Positions 33,490 through 43,007 are shown, counted from the first letter of the stretch. The stretch: 64,000 nt of DNA from Mycobacterium colombiense (GCF_001665835.1 NZ_LZSX01000088.1:155178-219177), one strand, 5' to 3'. The notes: generated by a model not told the origin, from the sequence alone. Program-made: numbers and translations.

Positions 33490-33525
33490 GAGAGAGCACG
33501 ATGAGCGCGGCCCGGAAGTATTGAC

Positions 33526-33669
33526 ATGAGCGCACCAGCCACCGCGTCGGGTTCACCGCGCCCCGGCCTGAGAGCAATCCACGTGTTCCAACTTGCCGCG
33601 CCGATGATCCCCGAAGCCACCCGCTCACTGCGCCAGATCGGCCGTTACATCCGCCAAGCGACCGGATGA
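33526..33669 (+). CDS. 47-residue hypothetical ORF upstream of the PPE gene
   Basis: ATG 33526 to TGA 33669; the product is basic (FQLAAPMIPEATRSLRQIGR). It stands where a PE gene would precede a PPE gene, but it lacks a PE motif. No clear ribosome site. It may be a remnant. Confidence 0.3.
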   Translation: MSAPATASGSPRPGLRAIHVFQLAAPMIPEATRSLRQIGRYIRQATG

Positions 33670-33694
33670 CCAAGGGACCCTGAGGTTTTCGAAG

Positions 33695-34925
33695 ATGAAT
33701 TTCGGGGCATTGCCACCAGAAATCAACTCCGGCCGCATGTATTCCGGGCCCGGCTGTGGGTCGATGCTGGTTGCCTCGGCAGCCTGGGACGGGTTGGCCA
33801 CCGACCTGTATTCCACAGCGGGCTCCTATCAGTCGGTGATCTCGGACCTGACCAGCGCACCATGGCTGGGTCCCGCGTCGGTGGCGATGGCGGCCGCCAC
33901 CGCACCCTACGTCTGGTGGCTGACGACGACTGCTGCGCTGTGCGAGCAGGCCGCCACCCAGGCCAGCGCCGCCGCAGCGGCCTACGAGGCCGCATTTGCG
34001 GATGACGGTGCCCCCACCGGTGGTCGCAGCCAACCGCGCGCGGCTGATGTTGCTGATCGCGACAAACATCCTCGGCCAGAACACCCCGGCAATCGCGGCC
34101 ACCGAAGCCGAGTACGGCGAAATGTGGGCCCAGGATGCCGGGGCGATGTACGAGTATGCCGCCGCGTCCGCTGCCGCTTCGGCGTTACCGCCGTTCACCC
34201 CGCCCCCGCCCACCACAAATCCAGCCGGGGTCGCCGGCCAGGTTGCTGCGGTTGCCCACGCCAGCGCCGAGCCAGCCGGCACAGCCACCCAGACCATCAT
34301 CTCGACGGGATCGCAGCTGCTCTCTGCAGTACCCAATGCGCTTCAGGGACTTGCACTGCCCTTACCGGCCGCCGCGGCATCACTGCCATCGTGCTCGCAA
34401 TTGCTGAGCTTACTGAGCCCGGTGAACCTGGCCGTTGCGTCGGGGTCGACGGCCATCACGTCGACGGGCATGGCCGGGTGGTACGCGGGCTTGGGATATG
34501 CGGCGCACTACGACCCAGACGGTGCCAGCAAGATGGATGCCATATTGCAACGTTTGGGGGCGGCTCCGGCAGGCTCAGGAACTGGCGCAATAGCGTCATC
34601 GGGCTCGGCAGACCTGGGGACAGGCAGCGGTACGGCACCTGTGTCGTCGGCGGGTTTAAGCCGAGCCTCCTCAATCGGCGCGCTGTCGGTGCCCCCGAGT
34701 TGGTCCGCAGCCGCCCCGCCGATCAGACGCGCCGCGGTAGCGTGGCCGAACACCCTCCCCGGTGCCGCCCCGACGGTCCTGGCAGCGATCCCGGAAAACC
34801 TGCTCAACGAAATGCTTTTGGCGGGTATGGCCGTACGCGGCATCCGCGGCGCTCCCCCTCAGGGCCGGCCCACGATCACCATCACTGTGACGCCGCGCCC
34901 GCCGGATAACCACAACGGGCCCTGA
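33695..34925 (+). pseudogene. PPE-SVP family protein gene with a frameshift
   Basis: The N-terminal PPE domain begins MNFGALPPEINSGRMYSGPG and contains WLGPASVAMAAATAPYVWWL. At about 34000 a single extra G (TTTGCGGATGACG) shifts the frame; the next frame continues with the expected MTVPPPVVAANRARLMLLIA and runs to 34925. The C-terminal region has the SVP signature IGALSVPPSWSAAAPP. Rejoined, it would be ~410 residues, normal for a PPE-SVP protein exported by an ESX system. Sequencing error, true pseudogene or slippage cannot be told apart here. Confidence 0.88.
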
Positions 34926-34959
34926 TGCGCGCCGATCCGCCCCAGTGATGCCGTTGTAC

Positions 34960-35001
34960 TCACCCGGGTGAATCAGCTCGCCGGGTGATGACGACTCACC
35001 C
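34960..35001 (+). promoter_or_regulatory. Composite operator, copy 9 (81-residue protein gene)
   Basis: TCACCCGGGTGA, 23 bases, CTCACCC, all exact, with GGGTGATGACGACTCACCC as the second inverted repeat. An ATG at 34988 opens MTTHPASVNADS, a 41-codon ORF overlapping the next gene in another frame. Confidence 0.8.
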
Positions 35002-35045
35002 CGCGTCGGTGAATGCTGACTCAGCAGCTGGCGAGCGGAGGGCAG

Positions 35046-35291
35046 ATGCAGCCGACAACGTACCGGATGTGCATTCAAGGCCGCGTGACCGAGCGGCTGG
35101 GGTACGTATTTGAAGGGATGCGCCTCGAGGCTGGTGCGAACGAAACCGTCTTCACCGGTGAAATCCGCGACCAGTCACAGCTTTACGGACTTCTCGACCG
35201 GGTCCGCGATCTAGGCCTCGAGCTCGTCAGCGTACAACCGCAGCCTGCGGCCGACCCGACGACAAAACCCCACATCAGAAAGGACCCGTAA
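35046..35291 (+). CDS. 81-residue operator-linked hypothetical protein
   Basis: A small protein beginning MQPTTYRMCIQGRVTERLG, then VFTGEIRDQSQLYGLLDRVR and LGLELVSVQP. The beta-alpha-beta-like pattern resembles a short ligand-binding or ACT-like unit, but I do not recognise the family. ATG 35046 follows GGAGGGCAG. Its TAA overlaps the ATG of the MDR gene (TAATG), so it is the first gene of an operon. Paralogue at 32527. Confidence 0.75.
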   Translation: MQPTTYRMCIQGRVTERLGYVFEGMRLEAGANETVFTGEIRDQSQLYGLLDRVRDLGLELVSVQPQPAADPTTKPHIRKDP

Positions 35292-36211
35292 TGCAAGCCA
35301 TCACTGTTTCAGATCGCGACGCCGGTGTCGCCGGCCTGTCGCTGACGGACCTGCCCTACCCCGAGGCGGCCGACAACGATGTCGTCGTGCGGGTACACGC
35401 CGCCGGTTTCACACCCGGGGAGCTTGAGTGGCCGCACACTTGGATCGACCGCGCGGGTCATGACCGGACACCAAGCGTGCCCGGCCACGAGCTGTCAGGC
35501 GTCGTGGTTGAGTTGGGGTACGGCACCACCCTTTTGAGCGTCGGTCAGCGGGTTTTCGGGCTCGCCGACTGGGCACGCAACGGCTCGCTGGCCGAGTACA
35601 CCGCTGTGGAAGCCCGTAATCTCGCACCGCTGCCGATGGACATCGACCACACTGTGGCCGCGGCGCTGCCGATCTCTGGATTGGCCGCCTGGCAGGGTCT
35701 GTTCGACCACGGCCGCCTCGCCGCCGGACAAACGGTTCTGATCCACGGCGCCGCCGGTGGGGTTGGATCGATCGCGGTGCAGCTCGCTCGCGAGGTCGGT
35801 GCGCGCGTCATCGGTACCGGCCGGACCGCAGACCGCGACCGGGCGGGGGAGCTCGGCGTCCACACCTTCCTCGACCTGGAGACCGAAAACCTCGAGGACG
35901 CAGGCGAAGTCGACGTCGTGTTTGACGTGATCGGTGGAGACATTCTGGCCCGCTCGGCGGCTCTGGTGCGGGCCGGCGGAACGCTGGTCACCATCGCCGA
36001 GCCGCCGAAGACCCTGCCGCGCGATGGGCGGGCAATTTTCTTCCTTGTCGAAGCCGATCGCGCCCAGCTCGCCGACCTCGCCGCGCGAGTACGGGATGGA
36101 CGCCTCAAGCCGGTGGTGGGTGCCGTGCTGCCGCTCGCCGAAGCTGCCGCTGCGTTCGCTCCCGGCAAGCGCATCCCTGGCAAGACGATCCTGCGCGTCG
36201 CCGAAGACTGA
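35291..36211 (+). CDS. NADP-dependent quinone-reductase-like MDR oxidoreductase
   Basis: A 306-residue medium-chain dehydrogenase without the structural zinc loop. GroES-like N-terminal part (GFTPGELEWPHTWID, VPGHELSGVVVELG), nucleotide-binding VLIHGAAGGVGSIAVQLARE with a following GTGRTADRDR that suits NADP. Such enzymes reduce quinones, enones or other electrophiles. Overlaps the upstream small gene by one base and is followed by a secreted cupin 19 bases later. Confidence 0.88.
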   Translation: MQAITVSDRDAGVAGLSLTDLPYPEAADNDVVVRVHAAGFTPGELEWPHTWIDRAGHDRTPSVPGHELSGVVVELGYGTTLLSVGQRVFGLADWARNGSLAEYTAVEARNLAPLPMDIDHTVAAALPISGLAAWQGLFDHGRLAAGQTVLIHGAAGGVGSIAVQLAREVGARVIGTGRTADRDRAGELGVHTFLDLETENLEDAGEVDVVFDVIGGDILARSAALVRAGGTLVTIAEPPKTLPRDGRAIFFLVEADRAQLADLAARVRDGRLKPVVGAVLPLAEAAAAFAPGKRIPGKTILRVAED

Positions 36212-36230
36212 AGACGGAAGGCAGCCAAGA

Positions 36231-36665
36231 ATGGCCCTAAGAATGCCACTCACCGCACTGACAGTTGCGGTGATGCTCGCGCCCGCGGCCCACGCTGAGC
36301 CGGCACCCGAGAATTCGGATCAAAAACCGGTTGTCCGCCCAGTTTTCAATCAACCTACCAATGTTCCGGGCAAATCACTTGAATCAGTGACCGTCAGCTA
36401 TCCGCCCGGAGCTAAAAGCGGAGCTCACCACCACGCGAAATCGGCTTTCATCATGGCGTACGTGATCTCCGGAGCGATCCGCAGCCAAGTCGAAGGTGAG
36501 CCTGAACGCGTCTATCACGCCGGCGAGACGTGGAGTGAAGCCCCGGGCGCGCACCATACGATCAGTGAAAATGCCAGCGCCACCGAACCCGCTGAATTAC
36601 TCGCAGTCTTCCTGCTCGATACCGGAGACAGCCCGCTTACCACGGACGACAACGCGCGAAAATGA
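36231..36665 (+). CDS. Secreted cupin-domain protein
   Basis: A 144-residue protein with a Sec signal peptide (MPLTALTVAVMLAPAAHAEP, cleavage after AHA) and one cupin barrel. The metal-site motif is SGAHHHAKSAFIMAYVISGA with a second histidine in APGAHHTISEN. Extracytoplasmic location makes it unlike the cytosolic cupins at 47434 and 49820. ATG 36231 follows GGAAGGCAGCC. Probably same operon as the MDR gene. Confidence 0.85.
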   Translation: MALRMPLTALTVAVMLAPAAHAEPAPENSDQKPVVRPVFNQPTNVPGKSLESVTVSYPPGAKSGAHHHAKSAFIMAYVISGAIRSQVEGEPERVYHAGETWSEAPGAHHTISENASATEPAELLAVFLLDTGDSPLTTDDNARK

Positions 36666-36742
36666 GCTGCCGCGTCAACGATGAAAAATGTTCGCACCGT
36701 TCGACATTCATAGTTTGACGCTCCTATTTCCTGGAGAAGTCC

Positions 36743-37243
36743 ATGCGCACCCCTGATCCGATCCAAGTTGTCCGGATGGCATTGCGGTTCTCGCTGGCGG
36801 CGTCCTTTCTGTCCGCTGTTGCCGACCGGTTCGGTTGGTGGGAGCCGTTTGGGCAGGGTAGCTGGGGGAGCATGGCCCGCTTCACCGACTATGCCCACCA
36901 GCTGGTTCCGTTTGTTTCTGGATGGTTATTGACCTTCATTGTGTGGGCTGCTACCGCCGCCGAAGCGACCCTGGGGGCCTTGCTGATCGCGGGCTGGCGC
37001 CCGAAACTCGTTGGCGCGGCAACTTGCTCGTTGCTCATAATTTTTGGAACCGCGATGGCTGTGTCCCTCGGTATGGAATCACCGCTTAGCTACAACGTCT
37101 TCTCTGCGGCAAGCGCAGCCGCGGCCTACGCCATACTCGGCACATCATGGTCCCCACATACCCCTGGCGCCAAACACCACGGGCGCCTTGTCCAGTCGCG
37201 AACACAGCTGGACGCACCGATCATCGGGAACGAGGGTAGATGA
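36743..37243 (+). CDS. DoxX-family membrane protein
   Basis: A 166-residue protein with four membrane segments (MALRFSLAASFLSAVADRFG, LLTFIVWAATAAEATLGAL, LVGAATCSLLIIFGTAMAVS, VFSAASAAAAYAILGT). DoxX proteins form membrane complexes with thiol/oxidant enzymes in mycobacteria. ATG 36743 follows CTGGAGAAG. The TGA overlaps the start of the flavoprotein gene (ATGA), suggesting the two act together. Confidence 0.82.
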   Translation: MRTPDPIQVVRMALRFSLAASFLSAVADRFGWWEPFGQGSWGSMARFTDYAHQLVPFVSGWLLTFIVWAATAAEATLGALLIAGWRPKLVGAATCSLLIIFGTAMAVSLGMESPLSYNVFSAASAAAAYAILGTSWSPHTPGAKHHGRLVQSRTQLDAPIIGNEGR

Positions 37244-38718
37244 AAGCTGGTAAAGACTTCGACGTGATCGTCGTAGGTGGCGGTGTGGGTGGAGTGGCCG
37301 CAGTGCGGAAGCTTGCGTCCATAGGCCTTTCGGTAGCGCTCGTTGAGGATCGTCTATTCGGTGGAGAGTGTCATTACTGGGGCTGCAACCCGAGCAAAAC
37401 GCTACTTCGCCCGATCGAGGTGTTCAATCTCGCGAAGGCTGTTCCTGGTGTGCGAGAAGCCATTTCGAAGTCAGAACTGGATGTTGCGGCCGTCTTCGCG
37501 AAACGCGACACGATCATCGAGCACCTCTCGGATCAAGACAGAACAGCATCACTGCGGCAAGCCGGTGTAGCAGTGTTTCATGGGTTCGGCCAGTTGAGCG
37601 GCCAACGAACAGTGCGCGTGGCCTACACCCTGGGGGATACCACCGAAGCCGTCCTGACCGCACGCCACGCGGTCGTGCTGGCCACCGGCACTCGTCCTAA
37701 CGTGCCGGAGATACCTGGGTTGGCGCAAGCACGCCCGTGGACCAATCGGGACTTGACGACGATGACAGAGGTGCCACCCCGCGCGCTGGTGGTGGGAGGC
37801 GGCCCCGTCGGCGTCGAATTCGCGACCATCCTGAACGGTTTGGGCTCCGCGGTAGCCCTTCTGGTACGTGGCAACACCCTGCTTCCCAACTGCGAACCCG
37901 AAGCCCGTGAGCTAGTCGCGCAGTCACTGCGAAGCAAAGGCGTCACGATTCACTTTGAGACAGAGTTGTCGACGGTAGCCCGCCCCGTGGCGGGCGGCCC
38001 CGTCACCGCGACTTTCCACCGTCAGACCGTCGAGGTAGACGAAATCGTCCTGGCGGCCGGACGGCGCACCAACACCGACAACATCGGGCTGGAAACCCTT
38101 GGCCTGCCAGGCGGCGGGTTCGTTTCTGTGAACGACCATCTACAGGCGGTCGGCGTCGCGGGCGGCTGGCTCTACGCGCTGGGAGATACCACCGGGCGTG
38201 CTCGGCTGTCTCATATCTCCACCTACCACGGCCGTGTCGTGGCGGACATCATCGCGGCCCGAGCCGCAGGGCGAGAACTGTCCGAGGACGAGTTGATCGC
38301 GCGTGATGCCGGCAGTCTTGCCCAGGTTATCTTCACTGAGCCTCAAGTGGCCTGGGCGGGGCGCACGGAAAGTCAGGCTCGAGCAGAAGGGTTCGTGGTA
38401 CGGACGCGAACCGCCCGTTACCCCGGCACACTGTCATTTCTGTCCCTTTTCAGGGATGGCTTCCAAGGGTGGGCGAAGCTGGTCATCAACGCCGAGACCA
38501 ACACATTGCTCGGAGCGACGTTCGTCGGCCCGGAGTTCTCGGAACTAATTCAAGCAGCCACCCTGGCTATCGTCGCGAAGGTCCCGGTCAGTCTGCTACG
38601 CCATGCTGTCGCGCCGCATCCGACGGTTAATCAGGTCTGGGATCTGCTGGTCGCCCAAGAGTCCGACCATGCCCCGTTACTGAAAAACGGGACGCAGAAA
38701 GCACAGAAGAGCGCTTAA
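37240..38718 (+). CDS. Pyridine nucleotide-disulphide oxidoreductase (class I)
   Basis: A 492-residue flavoprotein with FAD fold VIVVGGGVGGVAAVRKLASI, redox-active pair in GGECHYWGCNPSKTLL (CxxxxC), NAD(P) fold ALVVGGGPVGVEFATILNGL, flavin motif LYALGDTTGRARLSH and a C-terminal dimer domain with HAVAPHPTVNQVWDLL. The usual catalytic His-x4-Glu is represented by HPTVNQ, so the acid is missing or replaced. Relatives include mercuric and mycothione reductases; the substrate is not assignable. Coupled to the DoxX gene. Confidence 0.9.
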   Translation: MKAGKDFDVIVVGGGVGGVAAVRKLASIGLSVALVEDRLFGGECHYWGCNPSKTLLRPIEVFNLAKAVPGVREAISKSELDVAAVFAKRDTIIEHLSDQDRTASLRQAGVAVFHGFGQLSGQRTVRVAYTLGDTTEAVLTARHAVVLATGTRPNVPEIPGLAQARPWTNRDLTTMTEVPPRALVVGGGPVGVEFATILNGLGSAVALLVRGNTLLPNCEPEARELVAQSLRSKGVTIHFETELSTVARPVAGGPVTATFHRQTVEVDEIVLAAGRRTNTDNIGLETLGLPGGGFVSVNDHLQAVGVAGGWLYALGDTTGRARLSHISTYHGRVVADIIAARAAGRELSEDELIARDAGSLAQVIFTEPQVAWAGRTESQARAEGFVVRTRTARYPGTLSFLSLFRDGFQGWAKLVINAETNTLLGATFVGPEFSELIQAATLAIVAKVPVSLLRHAVAPHPTVNQVWDLLVAQESDHAPLLKNGTQKAQKSA

Positions 38719-38773
38719 GCGAATCGCCTTACCCATCAAACCCGTTAGACCTCGATCCTTGAGAGGAACCACA

Positions 38774-38806
38774 ATGACCTACGACTGGCCGGTCGTCTCC
38801 CTGTGA
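38774..38806 (+). other. 10-codon ORF before the MDR gene
   Basis: ATG 38774 with a strong GAGAGGAACC site encodes MTYDWPVVSL and stops at 38806, overlapping the GTG of the next gene. It may serve to bring ribosomes to that GTG, or be the start of a deleted gene. Confidence 0.4.
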
Positions 38807-39738
38807 CCATGCTGGTAGCGGGGGTCCGCACGCTCGGCGGCAAAGTGGAGATGCTCGACGTGGCCGACCCGCGACCGTTGGCAGCGGACGAGGTCCTCAT
38901 CGACGTTCGGAGCGCTGGGATTGGCAACTGGGACAACATCATTCGTTACGGTGGCTGGGACGTTGGCACGAGGCCGCCGCTGGCGCTCGGCGTCGAGGCT
39001 GCCGGAGTCATCAAGGCCGTTGGTAACCGTCCGAGCGGATTCAGTGTGGGCGATGAGGTGCTGTGCCACCCGGTGCCGCTGCGCGACCAAGGCACGTGGG
39101 CACCGTTTCTGATCGCACCCGTGGGATCGCTCGCCCACAAGCCGCCCGCGATTCCGTGGGAGACCGCAGCGATCTTTCCGGTGCCGGCGTTGACCGCCGA
39201 GCAGGTGGTCGGCGAGGCGTTGGCCCTTCACGGTGGCGAAACGTTGCTCGTTCATGGCGCGGGCGGAATCACCGGCGGGCTCATTGTCCAGCTGGCCGCC
39301 CTGCGTGGTGCCGATGTGCTCGCCACCGCCGGCCCGCGCAGCGCCGACCGAGTCCGCGGGCATGGCGCCCGCGAAGTAATCGACTATGGCGATCGCCTGT
39401 GGCCACAGCACGCAAAGGCGTTGGCACAAGGCCCTATCGACGCCGTCGCCAACGCGGCCCCCGGAGGCGCTGCTGCGGCGATGACCGCGCTTGCGGACGG
39501 CGGCCGACTGGCCACCATCACCCCCGACCCGCCCGCACCCACCCGCGGCATCAACGTAACCGCGGTCTACGTCCGTTCCGACGGCGCTCAACTCGACCGC
39601 CTGACCGCGCTACTCGCCTCCCGCCGGCTGAGCATGCCGACCCCGCGCTCCTGCGGCCTGGATCAGGCCGCCTCCGCCCTCGCGCACGTCGTCGCAGGCT
39701 ACGAGTCCAACGGGGTGGTCATCACGAAAGACATATAA
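38803..39738 (+). CDS. NADP-dependent MDR oxidoreductase, second copy
   Basis: A 311-residue quinone-reductase-like protein (ADEVLIDVRSAGIGNWDNII, LGVEAAGVIKAVGN; nucleotide-binding LLVHGAGGITGGLIVQLAAL). No zinc ligands are visible. GTG 38803 is inside the stop of a 10-codon ORF that has the only good ribosome site. Followed 53 bases later by the RidA and nitroreductase genes. Confidence 0.87.
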   Translation: MTMLVAGVRTLGGKVEMLDVADPRPLAADEVLIDVRSAGIGNWDNIIRYGGWDVGTRPPLALGVEAAGVIKAVGNRPSGFSVGDEVLCHPVPLRDQGTWAPFLIAPVGSLAHKPPAIPWETAAIFPVPALTAEQVVGEALALHGGETLLVHGAGGITGGLIVQLAALRGADVLATAGPRSADRVRGHGAREVIDYGDRLWPQHAKALAQGPIDAVANAAPGGAAAAMTALADGGRLATITPDPPAPTRGINVTAVYVRSDGAQLDRLTALLASRRLSMPTPRSCGLDQAASALAHVVAGYESNGVVITKDI

Positions 39739-39791
39739 CGAAGCTCGCCATCACACGCCGAAAAAATCTCCCACCACCAAGGAGTCTCGAG

Positions 39792-40181
39792 ATGACCACC
39801 ATGACCCGGATCCGTACCGGAGTGGCCGATCACATCGGCAAATACGCCGACGCTGTCGTCGTATCCGGCGGCGGCACACAGATTTTCGTTTCCGGAACGC
39901 CCGGGGTACGCGAAGACGGCACCCTGCCCGAGGACTTCACCGACGAAGCCCGGCAGTGCTGGGCCAATGTCGAAAACGCGCTCGGCAAGGCAGGCGCCAA
40001 GCTCACCGACATTGTCTACATGCGCCAATGGGTCACCAGCCGTGACAATGCGTCCGCCTACCTGGCGGTGAGCAAAGAGATCATCCGCCACGAACCCGCC
40101 GCCATGTTCAGCATCATCGACGGGCTGGTGTGGCCCAACATCCGCGTGGAAGTCGAAGTCACCGCCATCCTGCGGTCATGA
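39792..40181 (+). CDS. RidA family protein, second copy
   Basis: A 129-residue RidA-fold protein (VVVSGGGTQIFVSGTPGVRE, NALGKAGAKLTDIVYMRQWV, VWPNIRVEVEVTAIL). ATG 39792 follows AAGGAGTCTCG. The TGA overlaps the nitroreductase ATG. Only distantly similar to the RidA protein at 8054. Confidence 0.87.
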   Translation: MTTMTRIRTGVADHIGKYADAVVVSGGGTQIFVSGTPGVREDGTLPEDFTDEARQCWANVENALGKAGAKLTDIVYMRQWVTSRDNASAYLAVSKEIIRHEPAAMFSIIDGLVWPNIRVEVEVTAILRS

Positions 40182-40843
40182 GCGAGTACCCCATCGTCGA
40201 CTTGTCCACCGACGCGCTGCTGACCACGACGCGCTCGGTGCGCAAACGTCTCGATCTGACCAAACCTGTTCCCATCGGCCTGATCCGGGAATGCCTGGAG
40301 ATCGCGGTGCAGGCACCGACGTCGGCCAATGTGCAGAACTGGAGCTTCATCGTCGTCACCGATGCCGAACAGCGTCGCGCGATTGGTGATGTGTACCGCC
40401 GCACATGGGACTTGATTGTCGCGTCCCCTTTCGCGGTCGCTGATCGGTTCAAGAACGACCCCGCGCGCAATCGCGAGCAGCGCAAAGTGTCCGACAGTGC
40501 GGCGTATCTCGCCGAGCACTTTTGCGAGGTTCCCGTGTTGATGATCCCGTGCGTCGAGGTCATCGACGGTGACGGCAGGCTGACGGCCGAAAACGCCAAC
40601 CAGTATTGGAGTTCGGTCATGCCCGCCACTTGGAGCTACATGCTCGCCGCGCGCTCTCGGGGCTTGGGAACCACGTGGACCGGGGTGACCATAATGGCCG
40701 ACGACGAGATGCGGGCCATCCTCGGGCTGCCCGACAACGTCTATCACGCCACGACCATCCCCACCGCGTACTACACCGGCACGACCTTCCGCCGTGCCAA
40801 ACGGATTCCGCTCGACGACGTGCTGCATTTCGACCGATGGTGA
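40178..40843 (+). CDS. Nitroreductase family protein
   Basis: A 221-residue FMN-dependent nitroreductase-fold protein. TTRSVRKRLDLTKPVP is the usual N-terminal FMN-phosphate motif, QAPTSANVQNWSFIVV the second FMN contact, and ARSRGLGTTWTGVTI the late glycine motif. It could reduce quinones or nitro compounds or act on halogenated aromatics. ATG 40178 overlaps the RidA stop. Confidence 0.9.
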   Translation: MSEYPIVDLSTDALLTTTRSVRKRLDLTKPVPIGLIRECLEIAVQAPTSANVQNWSFIVVTDAEQRRAIGDVYRRTWDLIVASPFAVADRFKNDPARNREQRKVSDSAAYLAEHFCEVPVLMIPCVEVIDGDGRLTAENANQYWSSVMPATWSYMLAARSRGLGTTWTGVTIMADDEMRAILGLPDNVYHATTIPTAYYTGTTFRRAKRIPLDDVLHFDRW

Positions 40844-40895
40844 GCCGCAACAGGTTTAGTGCCCAGTCATCATCACGCGCGCAACGGCGCCGGCA

Positions 40896-42365
40896 GTGAC
40901 ATTGCGCGACGCGGCACCGACCAGCCGTGCGATGGTGGTCGCGGTGATGGTGTCGATGGTCGCGTTCCTCGACTCCACCGTGATCAACCTGGCTTTGCCG
41001 GCCACCGAGCACGACCTTGGCGGCGGCCTGGCGTTGCAACAATGGATCGTCGACGGCTACCTGTTGGCGATGGCCGCCGCGATTCTGCCCGGCGGGTCGA
41101 TCTCGGATCTGTTCGGACGCGTCCCGGTGATGCGGTTCGGGCTGTTGGCTTTCGGGGCGGGGTCGGTTCTGGCGGCGGTCGCCGCCTCACCCGCGATGCT
41201 GATCGCCGGGCGCCTCATCCAGGGCGTGGGTGCTGCCTTCCTCGTGCCGGGCTCGCTGGCGCTGATCAACACGGTGTTCGACAAAGCGCACCAGTCCGCG
41301 GCGATCGGCGTCTGGACCGGGTGGACAGGAACCGCCTTCGCGCTGGGCCCCCTGCTGGGCGGATTGTGTGTCGATTTCCTCGGCTGGCGTTGGATTTTCG
41401 TGCTGTCGGCCATCCCCATGGCGGTCGGGTATGCGCTGACGTTCTGGCTGTGCCCGACGTCGGGGCGGGTCGAAGGAGCCCGCGTCGATACCGCCGGGGC
41501 GGGTCTGTCGGCGGTCGGGCTGGCCGCGACCGTGTACGCGTTGATCGAATCGCAACGCGACGGCTGGACCGACCCGATGGTCATCACACCGTTGGTGATC
41601 GGGATGGCCGCACTGGCCGCCTTCGTGAGCTGGCAGTGCCGCAGCAGGCGCCCGATGATACCGTTGCCGCTGTTCACATTTCGCAACTTTGCCGCCGCGA
41701 ATCTGGTCACCGCGTTCGTCTACGGCGCGTTGACTCTGGCATCGCTGGCCATCGCCCTCTACACCCAAGAAGTCGGCGGCTACTCAGCCACCGCGGCCGG
41801 ACTGGCCACCCTCCCGATCCCGGCGCTGTCATTCGTGTTCGCCCGTCACGTCGGCCGCATCGCCGCACGCGTGGGACCGCGCGCGTTCCTGATCGCCGGC
41901 CCCGCCATAGCGGGGATCGGGCTGCTGCTGATCCGCCCGAAACCCAATGGATTCCACGCGATCACCGACCTGATTCCCGGGATGACCGTGCTGGCCATCG
42001 GGCTGGTCGCGACTATCACACCGCTGATATCGGTGGCGTTGGCCTCGGTCCCAACCGAACACAGCGGCCTGGCGTCGGCCATCAACAACGCCGTCTCACG
42101 ACTCGCCGCGCTGATGTCGATCGGGTCGATCGGCCTGATCAGCGTTGGCACGGTGAGCGCCACCGGATTCGCCCACGTGTTAGAGGTCAGCGCCGCACTA
42201 TTCGCCCTGGGCGCATTGTGCGCCGCGCTGTTGATAACCAATCCGCCTGCCGGGTGCCAACCTGTGCCGTGCGACATCGCGGCGTTGTGCCGTGACCGGC
42301 CCGGTGTGCAACCGGCCCTGGCCAGCAGCCCTTCGGCCGCAACCGAATCCGTCCCTCCGCAGTAG
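40896..42365 (+). CDS. MFS drug exporter, DHA2 (14-span) family
   Basis: A 489-residue membrane protein with motif A-like DLFGRVPVMRFGLLAFGAGS, FLDSTVINLALPATEHDLGG near the N-terminus (typical of EmrB/QacA), and GVGAAFLVPGSLALINTVFD. About 14 spans expected. GTG 40896 start. It lies downstream of the nitroreductase, so it might export a detoxified product; this is inference. Confidence 0.9.
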   Translation: MTLRDAAPTSRAMVVAVMVSMVAFLDSTVINLALPATEHDLGGGLALQQWIVDGYLLAMAAAILPGGSISDLFGRVPVMRFGLLAFGAGSVLAAVAASPAMLIAGRLIQGVGAAFLVPGSLALINTVFDKAHQSAAIGVWTGWTGTAFALGPLLGGLCVDFLGWRWIFVLSAIPMAVGYALTFWLCPTSGRVEGARVDTAGAGLSAVGLAATVYALIESQRDGWTDPMVITPLVIGMAALAAFVSWQCRSRRPMIPLPLFTFRNFAAANLVTAFVYGALTLASLAIALYTQEVGGYSATAAGLATLPIPALSFVFARHVGRIAARVGPRAFLIAGPAIAGIGLLLIRPKPNGFHAITDLIPGMTVLAIGLVATITPLISVALASVPTEHSGLASAINNAVSRLAALMSIGSIGLISVGTVSATGFAHVLEVSAALFALGALCAALLITNPPAGCQPVPCDIAALCRDRPGVQPALASSPSAATESVPPQ

Positions 42366-42581
42366 TCGTTTACGCGATCGCCGAAAGGTAATAGTGAGAA
42401 ACACTGTAACCGAGGGGTTTGACGGCCGCGAGCTGGAGATGGTGGACAAGATGCTGATGCAGCGCCGCTCTGGCGACCACCCCGGGAATCAACTCGACCG
42501 CTATGGCGTTCGGCTAGCCGTGGCGCACTCGAAGAGATGCCTTAATATCAGCCCATCGAGCATTCCTGATCGGGGGGCACG

Positions 42582-43007
42582 GTGTTGACGCTTCTCAAGC
42601 GGGCATGGGTTCCGCTGGTCGTGACAGTGGCGCTGATCATCGGCGGCGTGGCAGTGCTCCGACTCAATGGCGTCTTCCCGGGACCTGGCCTGCCCAAGCC
42701 CGATCCCCGGGACGCGACCCCGCCGTATGCGGCCAAGACCGCCATCTACGAAATCCTGGGACCGCCCGGGACGACCGGCGTTGTCAACTGGATGGACGCG
42801 GACTCACTACCGCAGAAGGCCAGCTTCACCACATTGCCGTGGTCGAAGACGATCGTCGCCCAGATGCCCGGCATCTTCGCCTACGTCGTCGCCCAAGGTG
42901 ACAGTCCTTCCATCGGCTGCCGCATCACCGTCGACGGCAAATTGGTCGATCAACAGCAGGCCAACACCCGGGACGCGCAGGTTTCCTGCTTGGACAAGTC
43001 CGCGTGA
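42582..43007 (+). CDS. mmpS: MmpS family membrane accessory protein
   Basis: A 141-residue protein with one N-terminal membrane span (PLVVTVALIIGGVAVLRLNG) and an extracytoplasmic beta domain (YEILGPPGTTGVVNWMDADS, GCRITVDGKLVDQQQAN with two cysteines). MmpS proteins support MmpL lipid/siderophore exporters. GTG 42582 has GGGGGGCAC upstream. Its stop overlaps the mmpL start (GTGA). Confidence 0.92.
   Translation: MLTLLKRAWVPLVVTVALIIGGVAVLRLNGVFPGPGLPKPDPRDATPPYAAKTAIYEILGPPGTTGVVNWMDADSLPQKASFTTLPWSKTIVAQMPGIFAYVVAQGDSPSIGCRITVDGKLVDQQQANTRDAQVSCLDKSA

Noticed and set aside
30700..35000. Insertion sequence or transposon as cause of the duplications
   Set aside because: No transposase fragment, terminal inverted repeat pair or target duplication could be recognised.
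42394..42588. 64-codon ORF (GTG 42394) before mmpS
   Set aside because: A possible ribosome site exists but the product has no family signature and runs into the mmpS start; not supported.
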